This document shows, piece by piece, positions 17,401 to 25,667 of a stretch of DNA of 64,000 bases. The notes below the pieces were generated by a model. The model ran no database searches. It was not told where the DNA came from and saw only the letters and a program-made list of their open reading frames with translations. Origin of the DNA: Fimbriiglobus ruber (GTDB lineage Bacteria; Planctomycetota; Planctomycetia; Gemmatales; Gemmataceae); contig NZ_NIDE01000004.1 of assembly GCF_002197845.1 (NCBI RefSeq), forward strand, positions 372,001 to 436,000, given 5' to 3'. The position numbers and the translations under genes are program-made. Every line of letters begins with the position of its first letter. The first letter of the stretch is position 1.

Positions 17401-19792
17401 GCTGGACGCCGTCGTTGTTCTTGTCGTCCCAGACGGTGGAACTGATCGTCTGGGACGTGAACAAACCGAGATTGACGTTCGTGTTTGCGGTCCCGGGACC
17501 GCTGGGGCCGGTGTCCGGGTTGGTCCCGGGTTGACCGAGCGTCACGGGCGTGCTGGTGACGGTGGCCCCGGTCTGGGTGCCGTGGTCGAGGTCGCTCCCG
17601 GTATTCGTGTAGTTGGTCGACCCGGGCTCGGCCGGGCCGGTCGGGCTGCCGGGTGTCCCGGTGCTGGAGATCATGCCCGCGGGCGGGGTGGCCTGGACGG
17701 TATACGTGCCCGGGGCCAGGTTGTTGAACTGGTAGTGGCCGTTGGCGTCGGTGGTCGTCGTGGCGACCGGGTTGCCGCTCGAGTCGAGGAGGACGACCTG
17801 GACCCCGGGGATGCCGGGCTCGCCGGGCTCCTGGACGCCGTCGTTGTTCGTGTCGTCCCAGATCGTCGACCCGAGGGATTGCGGCTGGTACAGGCCGAGG
17901 CTGACGTTGTTGTTGGCCGTCCCGGGGCCGTTCGGGCCGGCGTCCGGGTCGGTCCCGGACGTCGTCAGGGTAACCGGGGTGCTGGTGACGGTGGCCCCGG
18001 TCTGGGTCCCGTGGTCGAGCCCGTCCCCGCTGTCCGTGTCGTTCGTTGACCCCGGCTCGTACGGCCCGGTCGGGCTGCCGTTCGTCCCGGTGCTGGACGC
18101 GTACCCGGCCGGCGGCGTCACCTGGACAGAGTACGTACCGGGCAGCAGGTTATTGAACTGGTAGTGGCCGCTGGCGTCCGTCGTGGTCGTCGCAACGGGG
18201 TTGCCGCTCGCGTCGAGGAGGACGACGGTGGCCCCGGGGATGCCGGGCTCGCCGGGCTCCTGGACGCCGTCGTTGTTCGTGTCGTCCCACACCGTCGACC
18301 CGAGGGACAGCGGCTGGTACAGGCCGAGGTCGACGTTCGTGTTCGCGGTCCCGGGGCCGTTCGGGCCGGCGTCCGGGTCGGTCCCGGGTGGGGTCAGGGT
18401 GACCGGCTGGCTGGTCACGGTGGTGCCGGTCTGGGTGCCGTGGTCGAGCCCGTTCCCGCTGTCCGTGTAGTTGGTCGACCCGGGTTCGGCCGGGCCGGTC
18501 GGGCTGCCGTTCGTCCCGGTACTCGACGCGTACCCGGCCGGCGGCGTCACCTGAACGGAGTACGTGCCCGGGGTCAGGTCGTTGAACTGGTAGTTCCCAC
18601 TGGCGTCCGTGGTGGTCGTCGCGACCGGGTTCCCGCTCGCGTCGAGGAGGACGACGGTGGCCCCGGGGATGCCGGGCTCGCCGGGCTCCTGGACGCCGTC
18701 GTTGTTCGTGTCGTCCCACACGGTGGAATCAATGGAAACGGGCGTGAACAGGCCGAGGTTGACGTTCGTGTTCGCGGTCCCGGGGCCGCTGGGGCCGGCG
18801 TCCGGGTTCGTCCCGGGCTGGCCGAGGATGACGGGCTGGCTGGTGACGGTGGCGCCGGTCTGGGTGCCGTGGTCGAGGTCGCTCCCGGTGTTCGTGTAGT
18901 TGGTCGACCCGGGCTCGGCCGGGCCGGTCGGGCTGCCGTTCGTCCCGGTACTCGAGATCATGCCCGCGGGCGGGGTGGCCTGGACGGTGTACGCGCCCGG
19001 GGCCAGGTTGTTGAACTGGTAGTGCCCGCTGGCGTCCGTGGTGGTCGTGGCGACCGGGTTGCCGCTCGAGTCGAGGAGGACGACCTGGACCCCGGGGATG
19101 CCGGGCTCGCCGGGCTCCTGGACGCCGTCGTTGTTCGTGTCGTCCCAGATCGTCGACCCGAGGGACTGTGGCTGGTACAGGCCGAGGCTGACGTTGTTGT
19201 TGGCCGTCCCGGGGCCGTTCGGGCCGGTGTCCGGGTCGGTCCCGGACGGCGTCAGGGTGACCGGGGTGCTGGTGACGGTGGCCCCGGTCTGGGTCCCGTG
19301 GTCGAGCCCGTCCCCGCTGTCCGTGTCGTTCGTCGCCCCCGGCTCGTACGGCCCGGTCGGGCTGCCGTTCGTCCCGGTGCTGGACGCGTACCCGGCCGGC
19401 GGCGTCACCTGGACAGAGTACGTACCGGGCAGCAGGTTATTGAACTGGTAGTGGCCGCTGGCGTCCGTCGTGGTCGTTGCGACCGGGTTCCCACCGTTGT
19501 CGAGGAGGACGACGGTGGCCCCGGGGATGCCGGGCTCGCCGGGTTCCTGGACGCCGTCGTTGTTCGTGTCGTCCCACACCGTCGACCCGAGAGACACCGG
19601 CTGGTAGAGCCCGAGGTTGACGTTGTTGTTTCCCGCCCCGGCCCCGCCGGGTCCGGTGTCCGGGTTGGTGCCCGGGACACCGAGGGTGACGGGCTGACTG
19701 GTGACGGTCGTCCCGGTCTGGGTGCCGTGGTCGAGGTCGCCCCCGGAGTCCGTATAGTTGGTCGACCCCGGGCTCGGCCGGGCCGGTCGCAC
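14468..19792 (-). CDS. Giant SdrD B-like/FG-GAP surface protein, C-terminal portion after frameshift
   Basis: An open frame of 1,774 codons that continues the protein begun at 23259 in another frame; its formal ATG at 19792 is unlikely to be a real start. It holds eight highly similar ~143-residue SdrD B-like modules (GSTVWDDTNNDGVQEPGEPG ... PGTYSVQVTPPAGY ... DHGTQTG), then two divergent SdrD B-like modules (VYRDQNADGKDDGGD and YVDANGNGVMDPGE). After a short linker come about six FG-GAP-type repeats (DVNGDGIPDIVTA, DINGDGHDDIIVG, DFNGDGTPDVIVG), ending GGVYVG. SdrD B modules are calcium-stabilised rigid stalk domains in Gram-positive adhesins, so a long surface stalk or matrix protein is likely. 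No catalytic domain is seen. Confidence is high for the domains and moderate for whether the gene is intact. Confidence 0.85.
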   Translation of the reverse strand: MRPARPSPGSTNYTDSGGDLDHGTQTGTTVTSQPVTLGVPGTNPDTGPGGAGAGNNNVNLGLYQPVSLGSTVWDDTNNDGVQEPGEPGIPGATVVLLDNGGNPVATTTTDASGHYQFNNLLPGTYSVQVTPPAGYASSTGTNGSPTGPYEPGATNDTDSGDGLDHGTQTGATVTSTPVTLTPSGTDPDTGPNGPGTANNNVSLGLYQPQSLGSTIWDDTNNDGVQEPGEPGIPGVQVVLLDSSGNPVATTTTDASGHYQFNNLAPGAYTVQATPPAGMISSTGTNGSPTGPAEPGSTNYTNTGSDLDHGTQTGATVTSQPVILGQPGTNPDAGPSGPGTANTNVNLGLFTPVSIDSTVWDDTNNDGVQEPGEPGIPGATVVLLDASGNPVATTTTDASGNYQFNDLTPGTYSVQVTPPAGYASSTGTNGSPTGPAEPGSTNYTDSGNGLDHGTQTGTTVTSQPVTLTPPGTDPDAGPNGPGTANTNVDLGLYQPLSLGSTVWDDTNNDGVQEPGEPGIPGATVVLLDASGNPVATTTTDASGHYQFNNLLPGTYSVQVTPPAGYASSTGTNGSPTGPYEPGSTNDTDSGDGLDHGTQTGATVTSTPVTLTTSGTDPDAGPNGPGTANNNVSLGLYQPQSLGSTIWDDTNNDGVQEPGEPGIPGVQVVLLDSSGNPVATTTTDANGHYQFNNLAPGTYTVQATPPAGMISSTGTPGSPTGPAEPGSTNYTNTGSDLDHGTQTGATVTSTPVTLGQPGTNPDTGPSGPGTANTNVNLGLFTSQTISSTVWDDKNNDGVQQPGEPGIPGATVVLLDGSGNPIATTTTDANGHYTFTDLPPGTYQVQVTPPPGYASSTGTNGSPTGPAEPGSTNYTDSGNGLDHGTQTGTTVTSQPLTLGLPGTNPDTGPNGPGTANDNPTIGLYQPLSLGSTVWDDTNNDGVQEPGEPGIPGATVVLLDSSGNPVATTTTDANGHYQFNNLIPGTYTVQVTPPAGMISSTGQPGSPTGPAEPGSTNYTDAGTDLDHGTQTGATVTSTPVTLTASGTDPDAGPNGPGTANNNVNLGLFTPLSINATVWDDTNNDGVQEPGEPVLPGVTVTLFNSSGTPIATTTTDANGNYQFTDLPPGTYTVQVSLPPGYVSSSVTGPNEGQNHGATSGQFATSTVTLGPPGSPTNPGNNGLSNNNQDFGLVSSGGVSGNVYRDQNADGKDDGGDTGLGGVVVTLTGTDQAGRPVSVTTTTDASGAYSFPNLPPGTYTLTESPPNGYYLAGIDNPGTLGSGNPGPRQLTVTVGPSQTGQNYNFGEIAPGAATGYVYVDANGNGVMDPGEQGLGGVPVTISGIAFPGTPEAHTLTAADVPGGLTAITLSSGQYYFPDLPPGNYTFTMGQIPAGYVAGSEQIGDPSLTGVTVTPGAIANVTVPTSQVGPLNFGVLPVDMSKREFLSATPIPVTGMTTTAANTGPTSPAFTTTTGDPSKPVYVAVAAGPGGPPTVRVFDYATGAEVFRFDAYEPTYTGGVRVAIGDVNGDGIPDIVTATGVGGGPRIRVFSGKDGSLLEDFFAYEPTFTGGLFVAVGDINGDGHDDIIVGTDTGGGPRIRVFSGTTGAVLEDFYAFDPSQRGGVRVAVGNFNGHEDIVATTGPGVPTRIRVFDGTTLAVLADYSPFEAGFTGGVNIAVGDFNGDGTPDVIVGAEAGGGPRVQVFSGLTTNTLANFFAFDPSFTGGVRVAAQDVNGDGKADLILGAGPGGAPRVQILSATGLQSIDNFYAFDTNLVGGVYVG

Positions 19793-19990
19793 TGCCGTTC
19801 GTCCCGGTGCTGAGCGTACCCGGCCGGCGGCGTCACCTGGACGCTGTACGTGCCCGGGGTCAGGTCGGTGAACGTGTAGTGGCCGTTGGCGTCCGTGGTC
19901 GTCGTCGCGACCGGGTTCCCGCTCGCGTCCAGGAGAACGACGGTGGTTCCCGGGACGCCCTGCTCGCCGTTGTCCAGCACCCCATCATTG
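16390..19990 (-). repeat. 429-bp tandem array encoding SdrD B-like modules
   Basis: The segment encoding the DTNNDG loop recurs at 16553, 16982, 17411, 17840, 18269, 18698, 19127 and 19556, always exactly 429 bp apart (143 codons). The next more divergent unit is at 19984, only 428 bp away, which marks the net -1 frameshift. Units also show a higher-order period of three: the first and fourth, and the second and fifth, in gene order share variants (GPYEP..DTDSGDG; PGVQVVLLD..AGMISSTG), indicating duplication of a 1,287-bp block. Confidence 0.9.
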
Positions 19991-22900
19991 TTGGTGTCGT
20001 TCCAGATCGTGGAGCCCAGGTCGTCCGGGGTGAAGAACCCGAAGTCCTGGGTCGTGTCGCTGTTTGCATCCAGCGCCGGGTCGGTGATGCCCGGGGTTGG
20101 GCCTTCGCCGGTCGGGGCCGTACCGATGCCCAACGTGATCTTGTTCCCGAGGACGACCCCGCCGCTTCCCAGTGTGCCGGACGTGGTCCCGTGGTCCTGG
20201 TTGTTCGACCCCGAACCGAGCCCGCTCGGTTCGAACGGTCCGGTCGGGTCGCCGTTCGCCCCGGTGCTACTGACCTGATTCGCGAGCGGGCCGCCGGCCG
20301 CGAAATTGGACGCATCGATCTGGACTTGGTAGGTGCCCGGGATCAGGTCCGTGAACAGGTAGTTCCCGGTCGCGTTGGTGGTCGTGGTGGCGACCAGGTT
20401 CCCGCTGCCGTCGAGCAGGTCGACGACCACGCCCGGAATCCCGGCCTCGGTCCCGTCTACCATTCCGTCGTTGTTGGTGTCGGACCAGATCAGGTTGCCG
20501 AGCGACAGCGTCGGGAAGAGGCCGAGGTTGACGTTGTTGTTGGCCGACCCGGTCCCGCCCGTTCCGGTGTCGGGGTTGGTCCCGACGGGGCCGAGGTTGA
20601 GGGGTTGACTGGTGACGGTGGCCCCGGTCTGGGTGCCGTGGTCGAGGTCGCCCCCGGCGTCCGTGTAGTTGGTCGACCCGGGCTCGGCCGGGCCGGTCGG
20701 GCTACCGTTCGTCCCGGTGCTGGACACGTCCCCGGTCGGTGGGGTGACCTGGACGCTGTACGTACCCGGGATCAGGTTGGTGAACTGGTAATTCCCGTTG
20801 GCGTCCGTCGTGGTCGTCGCGACCGGGTTCCCGTTCCCGTCCAGGAGGACGACCGTCGCCCCGGGGATGCCCGCTTCGCCGGGCTGTTTGACACCGTCGT
20901 TGTTGGCGTCGTCCCACACCGTCGATCCGATGGTCAACGGCGGGTAGTACCCGGCGTCGTACGTGTGATTGTTCTGCCCCAGCGCCCCGGTGAGAATCGG
21001 GATGACGTCGAGGCCGCCGACCAGCGTGGCGTTTGAATCGCGGGCGGTGCCGTTGGGGGACGGGTCGTTGAACGCCTTGGTCAGGTCGAACGTACTCAAC
21101 GGGGCCTGGGTCGGGTCGATGCGGACCTGATAGTTGGTGTTCGGGAGCAGGTTCAGCCCGTATTGCGCGCTCGGGGTGGACGTCCGGGTGGGGTCGCTGC
21201 TGAAGTAGTAATCCCCGTCGGCGTCGGTGGTGGCGGTGGCGATGACGGTGTTGGTGCCCGGGTCGTACAGTTGGACCACGACCCCGGGGATGCTGGGCTC
21301 GTTCGGGTCCTGGACGCCGTTGTCGTTATCATCCCGCCACACCCGGTTCCCGATTTCGATGGGGGCCGGGGCGGGCATGTAGATCACGTCCCCCATCCCG
21401 TTCGTCTTGCCGAACGTTGTATTGGCCGCGGACGGTCCGTATGTTTCGTACGCCTTATCCGCCAGGCCGCTGGTGTTGTTGAACCACCGCAACCCGCCGG
21501 ACGACGGCGGAGAGGTGGGGGCACCGTCGAAAGTTGTCACGACCGTGTCCGGGAATCCGGGCACCTGGGCGAGCCCCCCCACGGATATGGCGGTGTGAGC
21601 CGTTTCCCAGTTCTGGTCAGGGTAGAACTCAGTTTCCGTGCCCGCGGGGGCGGTGTAGATGTCCGTCTCGATGGCGAACGTGCCGTTCCCGTTCGGCGTC
21701 GCGTGCAGCGTATCGCCCCCCGAAATCCCCAGGATATCGGTCCCCGGGCTGGCCGGGTTGTCAGGAGTGCCCCAACCGAACTCGTCGCCACCGCGGTCGC
21801 GGAGACCGAGGACCAAGTTCCCGTTCGCGTCGAACGACAACCCGGTCAGCTCCGGTTGGGCGTACGACCCATCTGTGGGAGCCAAGGTGGAATTGTTCTT
21901 GAATGTCGGGGTCCAGGGGTTCCACTGGGCCGACGCCCCGGTACCGACGAGGACGGTCCCCCGGTTGTACGTCATATTCGTGACTTCGAGGACTTGCGTG
22001 TAAACGTGTGTCGTCGGGTCGAAACTGTACACGTAACTGTGCAGGTTCGCCGCGTTCTGCGTCGTCTGGGCGGAGTTGACCTCGCCGATATAGACCTGAC
22101 CGTCGTGGAAGGTGACGGCAAATGGGCGGATGTCCGCGCCGTTGACACCCGTCGCGTCGCTCGGGATCGGCACCGGATACGCCACGGCCGCCGACGGGTC
22201 GGCGACCGGGATGGCGTACAGGCTCTTGTCCACCAAGTTCATCACGTACAGGGTCGTCCCATCGTCGGAGATGGCCGCCCCGCCCAGCGACGTCGTCCCG
22301 GCCGCCGCCCACCCGATGTTCCCGTTGTCCGTGTCGAAGTCGTTGGGGTCGTGGTCGTCGACGGAGGCGGTGGCCAGGGTGGTGAAGACGGTCGGGGCGC
22401 CGGTCGCGGTGAAGGCCCCGGTGGCCGCGTTGTACGAGACCGGGATCTGGTAGATGGCCCCGGCCCCGCCCGGTCCGAAGTCGGAATGCTTCTTGAAGAA
22501 TGCGGCCGCGTACACCGTGCCGACCCCCGGGTCGCTGGCGGACGGGGCGTACGTCAACCCCCACGTCGCCCCCACCTGGGAGACGGTCGCCAGGGTCGAC
22601 GGAGTCGGGTTCTCGTAAGTGGCCGGATCGTTGGACGCAGACGGGTCGGAGAACGTGGTCCCGGCCGAGTACGGGAACCCGAGGATCGTCGGGCTGTTCG
22701 CGAACGTCCCGGTGTGCGACCCGTAAGAATACATCTGGCTGGCCAGGAACGGGTTGTTGACCGAGTAATCTTCCGGGTTCGTGATCCCGAAGTCGACGTT
22801 CGCGGCCCCCCCGTCGGCGACGAATTGCACCGAGGTGCCGTTATTCGTCCCCTGGGCCGACGGGCTGTACCCGGCCGGCAGGTTCGTGAACTCCAGCCGG

Positions 22901-23259
22901 TACGGCCCGGTCCCGGTGGCGGCCAGGCTGTACGTGCCGCTGGCCGCCGACGTGGCAACGCCGACGGCCGCGCCGGTCGAGTCGTACGCGGTCACGGTCA
23001 CCCCGCCGACACCGGTGTCCACGGCGGCCCCGACCGTGCCGGTGCCGTTGTTGGCGATCGTGGCCGCGGTGTCGTACTGGCCGTTGTCGTTGTAATCGTT
23101 GAACACGCTCCCGGTGTAGGTCCCGGACGGCGTCATGCGGTCTTCGAGACAGCCCAGGGCCAACTCGGGCCGGCGGGCGGGGCGATTCTGTTTGAGCCGC
23201 CGCGCGGGGCGGGTGAAGACGGACCGAATCCAGCGACGCCACATGCCGTTGAGATACAT
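19405..23259 (-). CDS. Giant SdrD B-like surface protein, N-terminal portion before frameshift
   Basis: An open frame of 1,284 codons from ATG 23259 (an in-frame ATG six codons in is also possible). The N-terminus is basic and has the LEPR-XLL-like motif LGCLEDRMTPSGT, as in the other exported proteins here. One SdrD B-like module follows (VFNDYNDNGQYD), then ~500 residues rich in Gly, Asp and aromatic residues with beta-propeller-like spacing (residues ~140-640). Four further SdrD B-like modules come next (RVWRDDNDNG, TVWDDANNDG, LIWSDTNNDG, TIWNDTNNDG). Homology to the module ends at PPAGYA near 19815; the remaining ~137 codons are an out-of-frame reading of the next module. The protein continues in 14468-19792, giving ~2,900 residues if restored. 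A surface or extracellular role is inferred. Confidence 0.82.
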   Translation of the reverse strand: MYLNGMWRRWIRSVFTRPARRLKQNRPARRPELALGCLEDRMTPSGTYTGSVFNDYNDNGQYDTAATIANNGTGTVGAAVDTGVGGVTVTAYDSTGAAVGVATSAASGTYSLAATGTGPYRLEFTNLPAGYSPSAQGTNNGTSVQFVADGGAANVDFGITNPEDYSVNNPFLASQMYSYGSHTGTFANSPTILGFPYSAGTTFSDPSASNDPATYENPTPSTLATVSQVGATWGLTYAPSASDPGVGTVYAAAFFKKHSDFGPGGAGAIYQIPVSYNAATGAFTATGAPTVFTTLATASVDDHDPNDFDTDNGNIGWAAAGTTSLGGAAISDDGTTLYVMNLVDKSLYAIPVADPSAAVAYPVPIPSDATGVNGADIRPFAVTFHDGQVYIGEVNSAQTTQNAANLHSYVYSFDPTTHVYTQVLEVTNMTYNRGTVLVGTGASAQWNPWTPTFKNNSTLAPTDGSYAQPELTGLSFDANGNLVLGLRDRGGDEFGWGTPDNPASPGTDILGISGGDTLHATPNGNGTFAIETDIYTAPAGTETEFYPDQNWETAHTAISVGGLAQVPGFPDTVVTTFDGAPTSPPSSGGLRWFNNTSGLADKAYETYGPSAANTTFGKTNGMGDVIYMPAPAPIEIGNRVWRDDNDNGVQDPNEPSIPGVVVQLYDPGTNTVIATATTDADGDYYFSSDPTRTSTPSAQYGLNLLPNTNYQVRIDPTQAPLSTFDLTKAFNDPSPNGTARDSNATLVGGLDVIPILTGALGQNNHTYDAGYYPPLTIGSTVWDDANNDGVKQPGEAGIPGATVVLLDGNGNPVATTTTDANGNYQFTNLIPGTYSVQVTPPTGDVSSTGTNGSPTGPAEPGSTNYTDAGGDLDHGTQTGATVTSQPLNLGPVGTNPDTGTGGTGSANNNVNLGLFPTLSLGNLIWSDTNNDGMVDGTEAGIPGVVVDLLDGSGNLVATTTTNATGNYLFTDLIPGTYQVQIDASNFAAGGPLANQVSSTGANGDPTGPFEPSGLGSGSNNQDHGTTSGTLGSGGVVLGNKITLGIGTAPTGEGPTPGITDPALDANSDTTQDFGFFTPDDLGSTIWNDTNNDGVLDNGEQGVPGTTVVLLDASGNPVATTTTDANGHYTFTDLTPGTYSVQVTPPAGYAQHRDERQCDRPGRARGRPTIRTPGATSTTAPRPGRPSPVSPSPSVSRAPTRTPDPAGPGRETTTSTSGSTSRCLSGRRCGTTRTTTASRNPASPASPGPPSSSSTTVGTRSQRPRRTPAATTSSITCCPVRTLSR

Positions 23260-24306
23260 GAATGGGCACTCGATTAAAGGGATTTTATTGGTCGCCTTGT
23301 GTGCAGCACAAAAGACAGAAACACATCAGACCGTTTGCGCGCGAGCGTGCAAACGGCGAATCCGAATCGCGTTTTTCAACACTTTTTAAAAGACTAATAT
23401 CGGCTTGTTATTTTTGTTTTTCCGAATATTCTATTTCGGTTGCGTTATCCGTGCGGAGTCGAACTAGTAATAATCTCCCGGGGGCTGACAATCCAGGCGG
23501 TTTGGGTTAATTAGTGGAACTATTTACCGACGATTACAGGCTTGCCTCAAAAATATCGCGCGGCCGAAACCAGACGGCACAGTCCGTATGCCAAACGATA
23601 GTCAGCACGGATAATAATTTATTTATGCAACATATATCAGGACGATTGCCCGCTCCCGTTTGTGAGGCGACCTATCGGAGAAAGCCCGATCTCGTTTGAT
23701 TTCCGCCTTAAATCGCATCTGATTTTCTGCAATGTTCGTGTGTGATTCAGGGTGATTGTTGAAATTTCTTGTTCCTGGGGAATACGGGGGTGTCGGTCTC
23801 CAGCTCAATTACTGCTCGGCCTCAAGCGGCCTTTACGTCGCAACGCTAGAACGTAAAATCAGCCCGTGACTCGGATTCCCTCGATATAGCGGGGGAAATT
23901 CAGCGAGAGTGATCGAGCAAGCCAAATAGTAATTATTATGTATTGCGTTGCGTTAGACTTACTGGAAGCCAGCAAACTAAATAGTTGCTAGATGGTACAT
24001 CTTAAGAATGTCGATGTGATGTGTGGTGGGGTCGTCTTTCTCTGAGATTGAGAAAACCACTTGTCGCGTGTCAACAGGCCGCATACCCGCCGATCCACGC
24101 AACCGGGCGTCGAACGAAGACGGTGGGAGGCGTGGAGTTCCGATCGAAATGTTTCTCAAGAGTTCGGGACCGTAGAGCCGCCGCGGGTTCATGGCTCTCG
24201 GATCGTGCGGCGCCGGATAACCCGAAGGAACGCCGGAAACGACGGCACCCTCCGAAGGTCGGAGGGTGCGCCGCGTTAACCTTGTACTACTCGACGCCCG
24301 CCGACA
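23260..24306. other. AT-richer intergenic region with no convincing gene
   Basis: About 1 kb between the start of the giant SdrD-B gene and the end of the BBP7 gene, both on the minus strand. It is clearly richer in A+T than its surroundings from ~23280 to ~24060. It contains a small hairpin (23331-23338 with 23349-23356) in what would be the leader of the giant gene, and the BBP7 terminator near its right end. Short frames such as 23514-23699 lack a start signal and coding character. It probably holds the promoter and leader of the giant gene. Confidence 0.6.
24245..24269 (-). terminator. Hairpin terminator of the BBP7 gene
   Basis: A perfect 11-bp stem (24245-24255 with 24259-24269) and 3-base loop, starting 38 bases beyond the stop codon of the minus-strand BBP7 reading frame. 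Confidence 0.65.
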
Positions 24307-24629
24307 TCAATACCGGAGTTGCATGCCGAGGTTGATGCCCTGGACCCAGAAGTCGGACGTGCGGACGCCGCCGGCCGGCCGGGTGCCGGTTCCGGTCGCC
24401 GGGGGAATCTGTTGCGTGTCGATCACCGGATCGATCTGGTTGCCGGGCCGGGCGACACTGTTCAAGTACAGGAACGAGTAGCCGGCGATGAGCCGGATGT
24501 GGTCGGTGACCTGATACCCGAGGTTCACGGCCACCTGCGGGGCGACGCCGAACGAGTTGGCCGAGTACGACCCGATGTTGCTCGGCAGGGCGAGCAGACC
24601 GCCCGGGTGGGTGACCGACGGGCCCCCGG
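24307..24629 (-). pseudogene. C-terminal remainder of BBP7-like outer-membrane barrel, displaced by frameshift
   Basis: This frame continues the BBP7 protein of 24525-25667 after the G7 run at 24628-24634. It encodes the last beta-strands, including GYQVTDHIRLIAGYSFLYLN and a terminal GINLGMQLRY that ends in an aromatic residue, as outer-membrane barrels usually do. Without a -1/+1 change upstream this part would not be translated. Either a homopolymer sequencing error or a true inactivating frameshift explains it. Confidence 0.7.
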
Positions 24630-25667
24630 GGGGGTGATCGTCGTCGACCCGTCGATGTTGACCGTGCTGTGGACCACCCCGAGCCCGACCGCCGCCCGGC
24701 CGCCCAGCGACCACCGGCCCGCCCACCACTCGCCGGCCAGCCCGACCTGGCCGCCGTAGAACGTGTTCTGCGTGCTGAACCGGTCCATCACGACGATGTT
24801 CGTCCCGGCCGGGACGCCGGGGGTGCCGCCCAGCGCGGTCAGGTTCTCGGTGACGGTCAACGTTTCACCGAGATTCAGGACCTGGAAGCCGGTGATCAGG
24901 TCGATCCGGCCGGCGCACGAACAGCACAAGTTGTTCCGCAGGTTGATGTCCCCGCCGATGAAGTTGAGCGTGTCGCGGGTCGTGACCCCGCCGGCCAACA
25001 CGCCGGGGTACGAGACGAGTTCGGCGGCCGGCAGGCCGGTCGCACCGTCGATGTACGGCCGGGAGTAGATCGGGCTGCCGGGCGACGAGACGCCGGAGGA
25101 ATTCGACCCCTGGCCGAGGAAGAAGAAGCTCCCGTCGAGCCCGCAGGTCTGCCCCTCGTCAAACCAGTACCCGCCCCGAATCCGGAACCCGGGGAGAACC
25201 CCGTACCCGTCCGACCCGGACAAGACCGTCGTACCCGGTTGGCCGAGTACGCCGGCGGCCGTGCGCGGGGTGCCGGCGGGCGACCCGGTCACGAGCGGCG
25301 GTTGCGAGGCGCCGGAAGCGAACCACAAGAGCAGGTCGGCTTCCGCCCAACATCGGCCGGGCGGGCCGCACGTCGTTTTACAGCAAGGAGATGCGGTTTC
25401 GCACAGGGCCGCAGTCGCGGCCCCAGAACCGGCCGGCACGCCGGCGAAATTGGTGCCCAGGGTTGAGGATGGCGGGAGCGCGAACTGGGACGGTGCGGCG
25501 GTGGCCGTAGCGCCGGGTGCAGTCGGCGTAGTCGATCCGTCCGCCGCCGGCGACGGAACAAAGACGATGGAGGCCGCCGGTTGTGAGGTTCCGGCGATGG
25601 GCTGAACGGGACCCGCCCCCGTTGCCTCAGTGAGCAACATCAAACCGAGCATCAAGTGGGGAGTCAA
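24525..25667 (-). CDS. BBP7 family outer-membrane beta-barrel protein (frameshifted near C-terminus)
   Basis: The start is TTG at 25667, six bases after an AGGAGG ribosome-binding site (25674-25679 on the plus strand); the longer frame to 25814 has no such signal. A hydrophobic N-terminus (LMLGLMLLTEATGAG) is followed by a Pro/Ala/Thr-rich segment and a Cys-rich stretch (CETASPCCKTTC). Then come the BBP7 hallmarks: WAEADLLLWF, GFRIRGGYWFDEGQTCGLDGSFFFL, INLRNNLC and RIDLITGFQVLNLGETL. BBP7 is a planctomycete-rich family predicted to form outer-membrane barrels, possibly porins. After ITPPG the frame turns to unrelated sequence while the true C-terminus lies in another frame (24307-24629). It is divergent from the sulfatase gene. 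Confidence 0.8.
   Translation of the reverse strand: MTPHLMLGLMLLTEATGAGPVQPIAGTSQPAASIVFVPSPAADGSTTPTAPGATATAAPSQFALPPSSTLGTNFAGVPAGSGAATAALCETASPCCKTTCGPPGRCWAEADLLLWFASGASQPPLVTGSPAGTPRTAAGVLGQPGTTVLSGSDGYGVLPGFRIRGGYWFDEGQTCGLDGSFFFLGQGSNSSGVSSPGSPIYSRPYIDGATGLPAAELVSYPGVLAGGVTTRDTLNFIGGDINLRNNLCCSCAGRIDLITGFQVLNLGETLTVTENLTALGGTPGVPAGTNIVVMDRFSTQNTFYGGQVGLAGEWWAGRWSLGGRAAVGLGVVHSTVNIDGSTTITPPGARRSPTRAVCSPCRATSGRTRPTRSASPRRWP

Noticed and set aside
16390-19990. Possible CRISPR array because of regular repeats
   Set aside because: The repeat unit is 429 bp, coding and without spacers; no cas genes are in the window.
16724-23277. Long plus-strand open frames (16724-18049, 18164-19813, 21163-23277)
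   Set aside because: They are antisense to the SdrD-B array, repeat with its 429-bp period and encode low-complexity Arg/Gly/Val text.
23514-23699. 61-codon frame in the AT-rich gap
   Set aside because: No start signal or coding character; better read as non-coding.
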